Source: Bifidobacterium actinocoloniiforme DSM 22766 (GTDB lineage Bacteria > Actinomycetota > Actinomycetes > Actinomycetales > Bifidobacteriaceae). Taken from it: DNA of 64,000 nucleotides. Below are positions 63,836 through 64,000 of this stretch, one piece after another (the stretch's first letter is position 1; every line of letters begins with the position of its first letter). The notes below the pieces were generated by a model. It was not told the origin of the DNA and made no database searches. It saw only the letters and a program-made list of their open reading frames with translations. The position numbers and the translations under genes were made by a program. The stretch spans positions 1,426,001 to 1,490,000 of the forward strand of contig NZ_CP011786.1 of NCBI RefSeq assembly GCF_001263395.1. Reading direction: 5' to 3'.

Positions 63836-64000
63836 CCATTTTCCAGCGTTCCAGTCCGTGATAATCCCAAACCGCTGAACAACGATGCAAACGCTTCCGA
63901 AGAGAGTCACAAGCAATGGATCCCAAATCGGTGTTGATGGGGAATAATCGATTCAGAACGATATGAACCGATCAACAATGACATGAGTCGTTCCGAAATG

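Noticed and set aside
63836-64000. AT-rich end of the window with repeated CGATTC/CGTTCC-like words
   Set aside because: The window stops before any gene or full repeat can be defined.
1-64000. CRISPR array
   Set aside because: No series of evenly spaced direct repeats with unique spacers and no cas gene was found. The 21-bp periodic elements near 28.6 kb are too short and too close.

Overview
The window is high-GC actinobacterial DNA. Gene content and order point to the family Bifidobacteriaceae, a Bifidobacterium or a close relative. The signs are a DUF3073 protein, the crgA / DUF881 / class E sortase / pknB-pknA-pbpA-rodA-pstP-fhaB-fhaA block that lies near the replication origin in many Actinobacteria, and a LacI-controlled alpha-galactoside uptake operon. 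Genus and species cannot be fixed from the window alone. An AhpC plus AhpF-like pair, Dps and a CydDC-like exporter suggest some tolerance of oxygen.

Region 1 (1-13 kb). The window opens at the 3' edge of an rRNA operon (probable 23S tail, 5S rRNA, terminator). An AT-rich island with one orphan membrane protein follows. Then come an atypical SDR, a very large fused ABC exporter, a decayed SnoaL-like gene, a formate/nitrite-type channel, a small XRE regulator, tRNA-Ala and tRNA-Ile, a YgjP-type metallopeptidase, an SDR dehydrogenase, Dps and a CNNM/CorC protein.

Region 2 (12.5-25 kb). Peroxide defence is encoded by ahpC and an AhpF-like reductase whose domain order is swapped. A LacI-type regulator is divergent from an ABC importer (binding protein and two permeases) and a GH36 alpha-galactosidase. 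Two matching palindromes lie between the regulator and the importer, one of them inside a near-consensus promoter. A ThrE-type exporter and trpS follow.

Region 3 (25-44 kb). A DUF3073 protein with a histone H1-like tail, an SCP-like protein, a small membrane protein and an AlbA/Schlafen-type regulator preceded by AT-rich periodic repeats come first. A rhomboid protease and a cluster of DnaA boxes lead into the cell-wall growth and Ser/Thr kinase block. An asparagine synthetase gene sits inside that block. The kinase operon runs fhaA to pknB on the minus strand, with most neighbours overlapping by 4 bp.

Region 4 (44-64 kb). This part holds an S9 peptidase, a ClC channel, a lysophospholipase-like hydrolase and a copper module (csoR divergent from an ATPase carrying cupredoxin and YHS domains). 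Next are two overlapping class C (pilus-type) sortases, one with a long disordered N-terminal arm, and an unknown Pro/Ser-rich membrane protein. An integrase remnant lies beside tRNA-Leu. The window ends with tgt, an HtrA-type protease and a large LPLTG pilin with a YPKN pilin motif. The sortases, the unknown protein, HtrA and the pilin are the best candidate for an incompletely described surface-assembly system.
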